A DNA stretch of 64,000 nucleotides from JAPOXR01 sp965221935 (GTDB taxonomy: Bacteria > Pseudomonadota > Alphaproteobacteria > Rhodobacterales > Rhodobacteraceae): contig CBDCSZ010000053.1 of NCBI GenBank assembly GCA_965221935.1, positions 1-64,000 of the forward strand, in the 5' to 3' direction. The notes beneath the pieces were generated by a model that saw only the letters and a program-made list of their open reading frames with translations, made no database searches and was not told the origin of the DNA. The position numbers and the translations under genes are program-made. Position 1 is the first letter of the stretch, and each line of letters opens with the position of its first letter. Positions 7,151 to 16,748 of the stretch are shown here, piece after piece.

Positions 7151-8789
7151 CAGTAATTCCAATTATGCGTTCACATCGGTTTTTTCTTCATTTTCGGCTG
7201 CGTTTCCGGGCGGATTTCTACTGTGTTTCGGCGGAAGGGGCGGGGCTGCCGGTTCCGGTTACGGAGGCTTTTCCGGCAGCTCGCCGGTGATGATTGTCCG
7301 CATCACGGCGTCCCAGTCGTCGTGCACGACGTAGACGGTCAGGAACTTCAGGTTGTCAAGAAGCCGGTAGCGGGCGGCGAGCTTTGCCCGGGCCTCCTGC
7401 CAGCTTTCGCAGACCAGGTCGCAGGCGCTCTGCATCAGGAACGCGATCAGGTTGAAGGTCGCCAGCAGGCTGGCCAGGGTTTCCTTGCCGTGCCCGAAGT
7501 TGTGCTCGAGATGGTAGCCGTCCTTGAGAGCCTTGAAGGTGTTGTTCTCCACTTTCCACCGGGCCCGGGCGCAGTCGGCCAGTTCGGCGACGCTGTCCGG
7601 GCCGACCGGGAGGTCGGTGGCGAAGCTGTTGCGGCAGAGCCGCTTTCCGGACGGCGATGTGATGGTGACTTCGAACCAGTTGACTTCCAGCGCGTCCTTT
7701 CCGTCACGGATCGGCAGACCGCTCATCCAGCGGTAGCGCAGCTGGCGCTTTTTCTTTTTCCGGCCCTCGGTCCGGGTCAGACAGCCGGTCTCAACCCCTT
7801 GAATATACTCGTAAAGCGTTGTGTGCGAGCTCGGCTTGCAGGTCAGGATGAAGCTTCCGCCGGCGGCCAGCACGGCCTCGCAGAGCGGCTGGCGGCAGTA
7901 GAGGTCGTCGCCGAGATAAACCGGTCTGAGCCGGGCCAGGCCGGATCCGGTCCGCCGCAGCCAGCGCTTGGCGGCGTTGATCTCGCAGTCCTGTTTCTCA
8001 GCCCCGTCCTGCGGGCGGATGAACTCCGGCGGCAGCGGCAGGAGGCGCGAGGTTCCCGGGGCGACGATGCCGGCGCCGAGCACGGCGTGGAAGTTCTGTG
8101 TCCGCCCGTCCGCCAGTTTCCGCTGCGAGCAGTTCCGGCAGCCGATGCTGCAGGAGGTGAAATACTCGGTGCCGTCAAGGGCGATCAGCAGCCGCCCGTC
8201 AAGCCGGCGCAGCCGGTCAAGGGCGCCCTGGCGGTCCAGCTGGTCGACGGTCCGGGTGAAGATGGAATCGAAGCGCTCCGGCGGCACGCCGTCGAGCACG
8301 CTGCGGATGTGGCTGTCGGTCGGCAGCCGGTCAATGCCGAACAGGGTCCGGGCGTTGGACCGGCCCTGGCGGGACTGAAGCTGCGCCTGCGCCGCCAGGA
8401 AGGACGGGCACTGCAGGAAGAAGACGGCGAAGGCCGCCATGCCGATGTCGGCCATCTCCAGGCGGGCGTTGGCGCCGGTCCTGCGGTCCGGGGCGGACGC
8501 GCAGAGTTCGCGCATGTCGGCGATGTATCCGGCCAGCGGGGACATGGCGCCGCATTATGCACATATCAAAAATTTGTACAAATGTAAGTAAAAACAATAA
8601 CTTACATGTCTTCTCCGCGCCTTTTCCCCAGGAGCCGGCGGCCGGAGCGGCGTCGGCGGCAGGTGATTCGCCCGCCGCCGGGGAACCGCCGGCGCGCAGC
8701 CGCCTGCGGCGGAAAAAAATTTCCCCGGGCCAAAAAACCGTTGTGATACAACACGTTAAAAACTCAAAAATCCAAAATTAGAATTACTG
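7151..8789 (-). mobile_element. Intact insertion sequence (ISNCY-like), 1639 bp
   Basis: The ends are inverted: CAGTAATTCCAATTATG at 7151 and, from the other side, CAGTAATTCTAATTTTG ending at 8789 (17 of the first 21 bases match). Exact 9-bp duplications GCGGAACAG flank the element. One full-length transposase lies inside. The insertion separated the reductase and the sulfotransferase coding parts. Unmutated TSDs argue for a recent insertion. Confidence 0.85.
7259..8545 (-). CDS. DDE transposase, ISNCY-like family
   Basis: The 428-residue protein has an RNase H-like catalytic core: ALDGTEYF near residue 142, VYLGDDLYCRQP near 219, and a C-terminal ARWKVENNTFKALKDGYHLEHNFGH block near 340. 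The carboxylates in these blocks are the likely DDE triad. Flanking text such as PEFIRPQDGAEKQDCE and CKPSSHTTLYEYIQGVE is typical of transposases that databases label ISNCY. The family name is from memory and could be a related IS4-superfamily group. The frame is open from ATG 8545 to the stop, and the protein should be functional. Confidence 0.85.
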   Translation of the reverse strand: MSPLAGYIADMRELCASAPDRRTGANARLEMADIGMAAFAVFFLQCPSFLAAQAQLQSRQGRSNARTLFGIDRLPTDSHIRSVLDGVPPERFDSIFTRTVDQLDRQGALDRLRRLDGRLLIALDGTEYFTSCSIGCRNCSQRKLADGRTQNFHAVLGAGIVAPGTSRLLPLPPEFIRPQDGAEKQDCEINAAKRWLRRTGSGLARLRPVYLGDDLYCRQPLCEAVLAAGGSFILTCKPSSHTTLYEYIQGVETGCLTRTEGRKKKKRQLRYRWMSGLPIRDGKDALEVNWFEVTITSPSGKRLCRNSFATDLPVGPDSVAELADCARARWKVENNTFKALKDGYHLEHNFGHGKETLASLLATFNLIAFLMQSACDLVCESWQEARAKLAARYRLLDNLKFLTVYVVHDDWDAVMRTIITGELPEKPP

Positions 8790-10074
8790 GCGGAACAGGG
8801 TAGGGCCAACCGTCCCGATGCCGCCTAATCCAGTCGTAGGAGCGTGCATGGCAGACTAGCAATTGGGGCCACTTTATCGGGTGGGGGCAGTCTTCCCGGA
8901 TGGCGCAATCGCTGATCGGCGCCGTTCGGCGGGCCTTGTCCTCGCTGAACCAGTAGGGCGCAAAATGTTCGATGAGCACCCATTGGCCGCGCAACGGAGA
9001 CCCGTCACGGAGGGCTTGACACGAGCGCCTGAAAGTTGCGTAGGGAACGCTTTGCCAATAATAGCCTAGATCAGCAATCTCCAGATCTTCGTATGGGGGC
9101 TCCGGATCGCAGCAATGGTAGATCGTGAAGCGGCGGCCGGTGTTGAGCGAGATCGCCGTGCAGATGCCACTGACCGTGTCGACCGGCTCAGCGTTCCTCT
9201 GCAGTGAAAAGCCATAAGGCGCCTTTTCCAGTTGAGTCGCCGCGGCGAACAAGCGGGTTTGAAAGTCGCTAGGGCGCGAATACCCTGTGCTGGAAAGTCC
9301 CATCTGCGGAAGGCGAAAGATCGCGATCGGCACGCCGGCTTCCCGAGCGAACAACACGCCTTGCTCGGCCACCAGCTTACTCCACGGATACCCGACAACG
9401 CCGAGCGGAAATGCCTTCTTCATGGCGGCGAGGTCGGGCTGCGTCTGATCGTCTATGCGGCTCTGGCCATATTCCTTGGAAAAGTCGCAAAAATATTCCG
9501 GAAAAATGCCCATGGTAGAGGCGAAAAACAGATGCTTGAGGCGAGTCCTCAGGCAAAGCTCCAGCACTGGGCGCAGGCCGAGCACGTTTGTTTTGCGTAT
9601 TTCCTCGTATGGCAGGATGAGGCGCGTGTTGGCGGCAATGTGATAGACCGCGTCGACCCGCTGGCAGAGCTCGGCGAACCCGGGTTTGCTCAGACCGAAG
9701 CACTCACGTGAGGAGTCTCCGGGCACCACGCGCAGTCGCTCTTCGGCGATTTCCTCCAGGATTTCCGCCTGCCCCAGCGCGTCCCGCAATCGCGCGAACC
9801 CGTGGTCGGCGCTCTCGGCACGTATCAGGCAGTGCACGATCAGCTGGTTGTTCTGCCGCAGCAGTTCGCGCAGCAGGAAGCGCCCCACAAAACCAGTCGC
9901 CCCGGTCAGCAGAACCTCTCGAAATTCGTTCGGCGATACAGCCTTGGCCGGCGCCTTGCTCGCGAGCTTCGCATTGACGACGCGACGCAGCTCGTCCACG
10001 TCTGCTCGGCATCGGGGCGGTAACTCGCCGATGAGAGGGGGTACCGGTCGGTCAGCGGCTCGTGGTCTGGCCAT
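8764..10074 (-). CDS. Thioester reductase domain protein (split by IS; native part 8790-10074)
   Basis: The frame is the NAD(P)-dependent terminal reductase of NRPS/PKS systems. It shows VLLTGATGFVGRFLLREL near residue 55, a catalytic Tyr-Lys in VVGYPWSKLVAEQ, and family blocks such as VDAVYHIAANTRLILPYEE and LKHLFFASTMGIFPEYF. It would reduce an ACP-bound acyl thioester to an aldehyde or alcohol and so release the chain. The last residues (PVILILDF) come from IS sequence; the true reading continued into the sulfotransferase at 7141. An ATG at 10074 begins the frame, 62 bp after the ACP stop, with an in-frame TGA just upstream. It follows the PKS gene in the same direction. Confidence 0.85.
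   Translation of the reverse strand: MARPRAADRPVPPLIGELPPRCRADVDELRRVVNAKLASKAPAKAVSPNEFREVLLTGATGFVGRFLLRELLRQNNQLIVHCLIRAESADHGFARLRDALGQAEILEEIAEERLRVVPGDSSRECFGLSKPGFAELCQRVDAVYHIAANTRLILPYEEIRKTNVLGLRPVLELCLRTRLKHLFFASTMGIFPEYFCDFSKEYGQSRIDDQTQPDLAAMKKAFPLGVVGYPWSKLVAEQGVLFAREAGVPIAIFRLPQMGLSSTGYSRPSDFQTRLFAAATQLEKAPYGFSLQRNAEPVDTVSGICTAISLNTGRRFTIYHCCDPEPPYEDLEIADLGYYWQSVPYATFRRSCQALRDGSPLRGQWVLIEHFAPYWFSEDKARRTAPISDCAIREDCPHPIKWPQLLVCHARSYDWIRRHRDGWPYPVPPVILILDF
8790..8798. repeat. Target-site duplication, right copy (GCGGAACAG)
   Basis: Exact copy of 7142-7150, adjoining the right end of the IS. In the reductase reading it encodes the end of ...PYPVP; with a single copy kept, codons continue as ...PVPHGRLDFDG into the sulfotransferase. 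Confidence 0.85.
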
Positions 10075-10136
10075 GCTGTCTCATCTTGGCTTTCGTAACG
10101 CCGACACGGAGCGGATTCTACTGCCGCGAAATCGCA

Positions 10137-12023
10137 CTATCGGACGGGCGAGGCTGTCTCGGCGCCCTCTCGGGAACGGGGCGCCGGCGGGAAATGGTCC
10201 GTTTGCCGACTGGCGAACGCGGACGGCTTGCGGCGAACACGGCGCCGCGCCGCTAGAGGCGCACCGCCGATCGGGCCGCCTTCCTCTTGGGCCTCGGCAT
10301 CCATGTCCGGTTTCGCGCCGAACACAATGTCATGCGCCAGCGACCGGCAAGAAGCTGTGGTCATCAGGTCCAGCGCGCTAACCTGGAAATTGAACTCGCC
10401 CTGTATAAACGCCCCGAGCTCGGCCACCGAAATGGAATTCAGCCCGAAGCTGGACAGAGGCTCCTCCAGGCCGCCCTCGTCGTGGCCGCAGAGCTCCGCG
10501 ACCTTGGCGGCTATCTGCGCCATGACGCTATCGACCGTCAGCCGCTCGTCGGAGCCGACCTCGAAGGCGTCCTGATTGCTTATCAGGCGTCCGGTGCGCA
10601 AGTAGTCGGCGGAATTGACTTTCCAGAGCACACGCTTGAAGAGCGCGGTGATCAGATTGTCGCCGTCGCCCATGGTGCGCAGTGCGTAGTCAAGGTTGGC
10701 GATGGCAAAATAACTGCTCACCGGCGGCATGCCCGCGGCTCTCATCAGGCGCAGAACGCCGAGATTGCGCGCCGCCATTCCGGCGTCAGCGACCGCCGCC
10801 AGGTTGTACGACAGGGCAGGCAGCCCTCGACCGCGGCGACAGGCTGCGAGACCGTCCATAAAGGCATTCGCGGCACTGTAGTTGATCTGCCCGGGATTGC
10901 CGAACGCAGACGACAGGGACGACACCAGGACGAAATGATCGAGCGCGAGGCCGGCGGTCGCATTGTGCAAATGGAGGGCACCGTAGGCCTTGGGAGCGAA
11001 GACTCGGCCAATCGATTCCGCTGTCAAATCAGCCAGCAGGCAATCGTCCAGCGTGCCGGCAAGGTGGAACACACCCTTGAGCGGTTTCTTCACATTGTCA
11101 ACGCAGCGGCGCACATCCGCCTCGTCTGCGACGTCGCCTTGGACGAGGTCTATTTCAATCCCATCTCCGATGGCGGCAAGCGTGGTCGACCGTTGTAGCC
11201 AATGCGCATTGCGGCGGCGCGCAGGATCCCGGTCCATCAGAGTGAGATGGCAGGCGCCCGCCGTCACCAGATAGGGCAAGAGCCGCTGGCCGAAGCCGCC
11301 CAGGCCCCCGGTCACGAGATAGGTCGCATCCGGATCCAGGAGCGGTCGGCGGTCGTCAATAGGGAATTTCGGAACAGCAGCCGGCGGCGGCGCCTTGAGC
11401 ACCAGTTTCCCCTGGTGTTGCCCGGAAGTCATCAGGCGGAGAGCCTTCGCATACTCGCGGTAGGGGAAGACGGTGACCGGCAAAGGCGGCACCACGCCAC
11501 GATCGAGCAGGTTGAGGCAGGTCTCGGAGAGCTCACGCGAGAGAAGCGGATCGTCGACCATCAGGCGGTCGAGATCGATGGCCGCGAAGCGCAGATTCTT
11601 GCGGAAGACCCGGAGACCGATTGAGCTGTCGGCGTATATGTCGACCTTACCGATTTCGCAGTGCCAACCGCCCGCCCGCAAGGACTCGAGGCAGAAAGAG
11701 ACGTGACGACCGGCGAGCGAATTCAACACGACATCGACCCCCTGGCCGCCGGTCGCCTTCATCAGCCCTCCGTACCACTCCTCGCTGTGGGAATCGAACG
11801 CCGCCCGGACTCCCCGCGCAAGCAATTGGCGGCGTTTGTCTTCGCTGCCCGCCGTTGCGTAGATCTCCGCTCCCACGTCGTTGGCGAGCGCAATGGCCGC
11901 TTGCCCGATGCCGCCCATGGCCGAATGAATGAGGACGCGCTGCCCCTTGCGCAGCCGGGCCAGGTGGATCAGGGCGTAGTACGCAGTGACGTAGACCGTG
12001 AGCGACGACGCGGCCTCCTCCAT
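10137..12023 (-). pseudogene. PKS fragment: rest of ER, KR and ACP
   Basis: This 628-residue frame starts inside the enoyl reductase with EEAASSLTVYVTAYYAL, the segment that follows the substrate-binding part, then has the nucleotide loop HSAMGGIGQAAIALA. The ketoreductase follows with TYLVTGGLGGFGQRLL and the catalytic region VLVSSLSS...INYSAANAFMD. The carrier domain is near the end, with SFGLNSISVAELG holding the phosphopantetheine Ser. A basic tail follows to the stop at 10137. The start lies right at the frameshift (12026-12027), so this is not a free gene. Confidence 0.85.
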
Positions 12024-13896
12024 GCTTCAATCCGACGGGCTTGGGGAAGACCCGGTGCTGGCCGACCACCGCGCGATTGGCGATGCACCCGCCGTCGACG
12101 AAGACCACCTCATCGCCCGGCTCGAGCCCGTCCACCGCTATTCCGACGCGGCGCACCGTGCCGCTTGCCTCCATGCCAACTTCCCGCCCAAGCGCGGAAC
12201 GCTCGTACGCCAGAGTCGGAAGCAGTCCCAGCGTCACCATGACATCGCGAAAGTTGAGCGCCGCGGCGGCGATATCGATTTCCACATGGTGCGACCCCAA
12301 GGGCGGCGGGTCGCAGGTCTTCATCCGCAGGCCGCCGATCTGCCCCGCGTTGGCCAGGAACAGCCGGTACGGCGGATCCTCGCCGGCTGGGACGCGCGGG
12401 TATTCATCGCGATCGCTCAATACGCGCGGCATCCACAGCTGACCATCGCGCACAGCCAGTTCGCGTTCTCGCAGGTCATTACGCGCGAGCCGCGCGAGAG
12501 TTTTGAGATCCTCGGCGGCGCCCAAATCGACGAGGCGAAAATCGAGCCCGGCCTCTTCGCCGATCTCGATCGCCATGCTGCGCGCCGCCCCCCAGAGCGC
12601 GCTCCCGCGCGCATCCTCCGCGTCGAAAGCCGCCTTGCGTGTCACGACGGTGACGCGGCACCTGCTATGGGCCTGATCGATCCGGCAGGGAACCAGCGAC
12701 TGAATCAGGGCGACGAATTTCGAAACCGCCCTCTCGCCGGTCGGATCCTCTGGATCCCAGTCGCAGAAAAAATCGATCGCCTGCACGTCCGCGGCATCCG
12801 GGTGCTCATCAGGCACGAATGGATTTTCCGACAAAAGGGCATCGAAGGGGATTGCATGGACCTCCGGATGGTCGAGCTGGGATATCCACGCCCCAGCCAG
12901 GCTGGCGGGCTCGCCAATCACCCAGCGCGGAACCGGAAGCGGCGTCCTGTCCGTCTCGGCCATGTATTGCGCCGCCGCCTGCAGCAGTGTCGCGCGACGG
13001 CCGGCTCGAAGCGAGGTCCAGCCAGAGCCGGGTTCAACCGCCGTGCCTTCTGCATGGGTAACGAGCGCCAAGCCGCCCGAAACCGCTGTCTCCCGCCAGA
13101 ACCGCCAATCGTCCGGCGTGAACGAAACTTGATCCGAATGGAGGAACAGGACTTCCGCTGCGTTTCGGCGCAACAGGCCCGTTTCGAGCGCGGCCGCCTG
13201 CCGTGACGCGGGATCGAGAAAGTCGAAGCGCAGCGCCGCGTCGTGGCCGTGGAAGGCATTGTAGTGCGCACGCGCGCCCTCTTTGTCGTCGGCGACAAGC
13301 CAGAACTCGCTATGCGTCTCGTCGCGCGAGAGATGCTCGATGCAACTTTGAAGCACGGTCTGCTCCGGCGTTCTGGCGCCCGCGAATTCCAGTGCGTGGC
13401 AGGCAAGCGCGACGCCGCCGGCGCCGTCCGCCTGCTCAAGGGCAGCGAGTAGGGCGTGCGGCTCGATCTCGCCGTCCGGCAACCGCTCCGCCAATACCGC
13501 GCCGTCGGCGACAAACTTGGGCTGCCAGACAACTCGGTGCTTGCTGCGCGGCAGGTCGACCCGTCGCGGGTTCGAGATAAATGAGATGTATTTTTCAATG
13601 TGCAGGACGAGATCTCCGGTCGCGCTGTCGTAACAGGCGAGGCTGCCCGAGACCCACTCCCCGGTCGGCACGGAATACTGGCCCTTGTCGTCGACCTCGT
13701 AGCGAATGTTGCCGGGATAGGTGACTCGACAAGTCATCCGCGGCACCGTTGGCGGGCGCAGAAAGGTCACGTTCTCCGCCCGGCGCGGAATCGCGAAGAG
13801 ATCGGCGCCGAGCATGAGGTCATAGAGGTACGCCTGCAATCCTCCGTCGAGCAGGGCCGGAAGCATGACGTAACCCTCTTGCTGGCCCCCCGCCAC
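12024..13896 (-). pseudogene. PKS fragment: end of DH, linker/pseudo-KR, first part of ER
   Basis: After the frameshift at 13886-13891, reading continues with YVMLPALLDGGLQAYLYDL, the second catalytic (Asp) block of the dehydratase. A long linker with a structural KR-like fold follows, then the start of ER: LNFRDVMVTLGLLP and the GxE..G block GREVGMEASGTVRRVG. Near 12026 the frame ends as KPVGLKHGG; deleting one base gives KPVGLSMEEAA and restores the ER sequence found in the next piece. The frame continues to 11647 but that part is out of phase. Confidence 0.8.
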
Positions 13897-14114
13897 AGCG
13901 CTTCGTCCACCTCGACATCGAACATCAGGTGGTCTGTGCCGACATCGCGGCGCAGCCGCCGCATGTTTCGGAAGTGCGGCCCGTACTGGAAGGTTTCGCC
14001 GAGAACGGTTTCGATCCGTTCGTAGAGCTCATCGTCCGCCGCATAAGTTAACGGCTCGTAATTGGACGTGTCGATCGCCGACACGTGTCCCGGCACGTCC
14101 GGCGTGTGGTCGGA
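13889..14114 (-). pseudogene. PKS fragment: middle of the DH domain
   Basis: The frame carries the DH segment YERIETVLGETFQYGPHFRN and EVDEALW up to the homopolymer of six C at 13886-13891. It is in the same frame as the upstream AT-DH piece and separated from it only by a TGA at 14115-14117. Adding one G (on the coding strand) to the run, or taking two away, joins it to the DH end. Confidence 0.75.
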
Positions 14115-15187
14115 TCAGACGCGGCGGACTTGCCCGCGACAGTGCAGCTCGCACTTCGCGTCCAAGTCGTAAGGCTGTGACGAGATCGCGAACGTGTATT
14201 CGTCCGGCGAACTGGGGACCGGTTGCAATGCCGTCTGCAGCCTCACGGGCACCTTGGGAATCGGGCACGGCTGCAGGAATTCGAGCGTCTCGAAATGCGC
14301 GGGCGCGCCTTCCAGGGCCTCTAAGACCAGTTCGATGTAGCCTGCGGCCGGCATGATCGGGGCGTGATGAACGCGATGCTCCGCCAGCCACGGAAAGGCC
14401 GCCTCGGAGAGCCGCGCTTCCAGAAGCGGATGATCGCAGGGCACCCGGTGGCCGACCAGCGGCCCGTGGGAGTACTCGCTCCGCTTCTGCAGGAACTCGT
14501 CGTCCAAGGTGATATCGACGGTCTTCTGCTCTTCGCGCGGGTGCCCCGGCAGCAAATCGACGATGGGGTCCGGGCGGGGATACTGGGCCGCGAAGTCCAA
14601 TGACACACCGGCCTTGAAGAGATTGCCCAAGGCCCCATGAAATCCAAGGCATGAATCGGTGCCCCGCATCAGCGTTGGAACCGAAACGCGGGATGAATCC
14701 GTGTCTTCCGCGCATTGTGCGATGATGGGCTGCAGGGCCGAGTGAGGCGCAAGCTCCAACACCACATCGGGCCGGTGGTCGCGATATGCGGTCTCCATCG
14801 CTGCGGCGAACCGGACCTTCTGGCGGATATTCGACCACCAGTAGGCGCTGTCCAACCGCTTTGTCTGAGCACCCGTCACCGACGAGACGAAAGGCGCGTC
14901 GGTGTCGAAAGAGATGTCGTCAAGGAAGCCGAACGCCTCCAGCGCATCATCCTTGATTGTGTCCATCGCCCTGGAATGGAAGGCGATGTTGCCCGGGATG
15001 AGTCGATTCTGAAGTTTGCGCCGATCCAGTTGCTCCATGACCGGCTGCAGGTCGTCCTGGGGACCGCAGATGACGGTGTTGGCCGGAGAGTTTTCGCAGG
15101 CGATCTCGACTTCGGCGGGCCGGTCGCCGTCAAGGCGGAAGGCAACGCCCAGTTCGTCAAGGAGTTCTTCCACGCCGGTCCGGTCAA
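14115..15187 (-). pseudogene. PKS fragment: end of AT and start of DH
   Basis: From the frameshift at 15186-15188 this frame gives the C-terminal AT part (VEIACENSPANTVICGP, NIAFHSRAMD, VVLELAPHSAL) and then the dehydratase start with GHRVPCDHPLLEARL and the catalytic His block PWLAEHRVHHAPIMPAAGY. The open frame reaches up to 15578, but beyond 15188 it is the wrong phase. It stops at TGA 14115-14117 in the middle of DH (CRGQVRRV then stop). Confidence 0.82.
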
Positions 15188-16740
15188 AGACCGATCGCGG
15201 GCATGCGTCCGGATCCCGCCACGCGCTGTTGCAGGGTGGCGCGATGAAAAACCAGCCGCGTCGCATCGGCGAGCGAGAGGGCGCCCGAAGCATAGGCCGC
15301 AGCCACTTCGCCCGAGCTGTGGCCGACCACGCAGTCCGGATAGACACCCCAAGTCTTGAAGAGTTCCACCAGGGTGCACTGGATTGCAAAAATGGCGGGC
15401 TGGGCCAGCTCGCACTCGTCGAGCGCCGCCTGTGGGGTCTCGAAACAAGCCTTGCGCAACGAGGTCGGGGAATAGGCGCGCCAGTCATCGTCGATGGCAT
15501 CGATAACGCGGCGGAATACAGGGTGGGCCTCGTAGAGATCGCGGCCGCAGCCGGCCCACTGCGTCCCCTGCCCGGCAAAAACCATCAACAGCCGCCGCTC
15601 GCCCTCAACAGGGGTGCCGATGGGCGCACCTTCCTCCGCGAACGCATTCAGCGCTTTGGCGAGTTCCTCACGGTTTCGGACGGCAAAGGCCGTGCGCGCG
15701 GCAAAATGGGTGCGGCGGCGGCTGAGATTGCCTGCAAGCGTGTAAATATCCAACGGCTGCGCGTCGAGCGTTTTCCGAATGCGTCGCGTGGTTTCCGCGA
15801 GCGCGTCGGGCGTGCGCGCCGAGAGCAGAATCATGAAGCCTGCGTTGGGCGCCAGCGGTATCGACCAGAGCCTGGGCCGCGACGGCCGGTACTCGCGCAC
15901 CACGCAATGCCCGTTGGCTCCGCCGAAACCGAACGAGTTGATGCCCACGACGACCGGATGCTCGGGGAACGGCTCACACTCCGTCTGTACCTCCATTGGA
16001 CAGGAACCGAAGTCGATCTCCGGATTGGGGACCTGAAAGTTGTTTGACGTCGGCGCAAAGGTGCGTCGCCGCATCATCAGGACGACTTTGAGCAGTGCGC
16101 AGTGAAAGGCGGCGGCCTCCATGTGCCCGACGTTGCTCTTGACGCTGGATACCCGCAGCGGAACCGCACGCTGGGGTCCGCTGTAGGCCTGGGCGATGGC
16201 GTTGCCTTCGATTGGATCGCCGACCGCGGTGCCGGTCGCGTGAGCCTCGATGTAATCGAAGTCCGAGGGAGTCCGGCCGGCACGGGCCGTGGCCTCGCGC
16301 ATCAACATGATCTGCGCGTGACGGGTGGGCGCGCTGATAAAGCGTCCCGGTGCCAGACCCCCGCCTCCGTCCGCCGAACCTGCCGCGTTCACCGCTGTCG
16401 CCTCGATCACTGCGTGGATCGGATCCCCGTCCCGCTCGGCCGCCGCCAAGGGCTTGACGGCGAAAACGAACGAACCTTCCGAGCGCATGTAGCCGTTGGC
16501 CTGGGCATCGAATGAATGGCACTTGCCCTCCGGGCTGATCACTCCCATGAGGTTGAAGCTGCTGCTCATCCTGGCGCTGCCGAGGTAGGTGACGGCGCCG
16601 ACCAGTGCCTGGTCGCAGTCACCGCAAGTGAGCGCGTTCATCGCCGCGTGCAGGGCGCTCAGTCCGGCCGAGCACGCAGTGCTGTACGTGGCCGACGACC
16701 CCATGAGGTTGAAGTGGTAGGAGACCCGATTGGCCAGCAT
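15184..16740 (-). pseudogene. PKS fragment: main part of KS and first part of AT
   Basis: Starting at the right-of-IS joint (MLANRVSYHFNL), the KS domain continues with the active-site Cys in YSTACSAGLSALHAAM, then EAHATGTAVGDPIEG and SSVKSNVGHMEAAAF, giving the Cys-His-His triad. The KS C-terminus reads INSFGFGGANGHCVV. The AT starts with LMVFAGQGTQWAGCGRDLYE and its nucleophile motif CVVGHSSGEVAAAY. Near 15186 the frame ends as GRMPAIGL and stop, and is rejoined to VEELLDELG when one base is dropped from the run of three A (plus strand). Confidence 0.85.
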
Positions 16741-16748
16741 GGCTAGGC
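16741..16748. repeat. Target-site duplication, left copy (GGCTAGGC)
   Basis: The 8-bp word is repeated exactly at 19185-19192, flanking the 2436-bp IS. Confidence 0.8.

Noticed and set aside
7223..8587. Plus-strand frame of 454 codons across the ISNCY-like transposase
   Set aside because: Antisense shadow; the minus strand has conserved transposase blocks.
10074..10137. A frameshift joining ACP and reductase into one protein
   Set aside because: Both frames have stops between 10075 and 10139 and the reductase has its own ATG; no single-base change gives a clean join that I could see.
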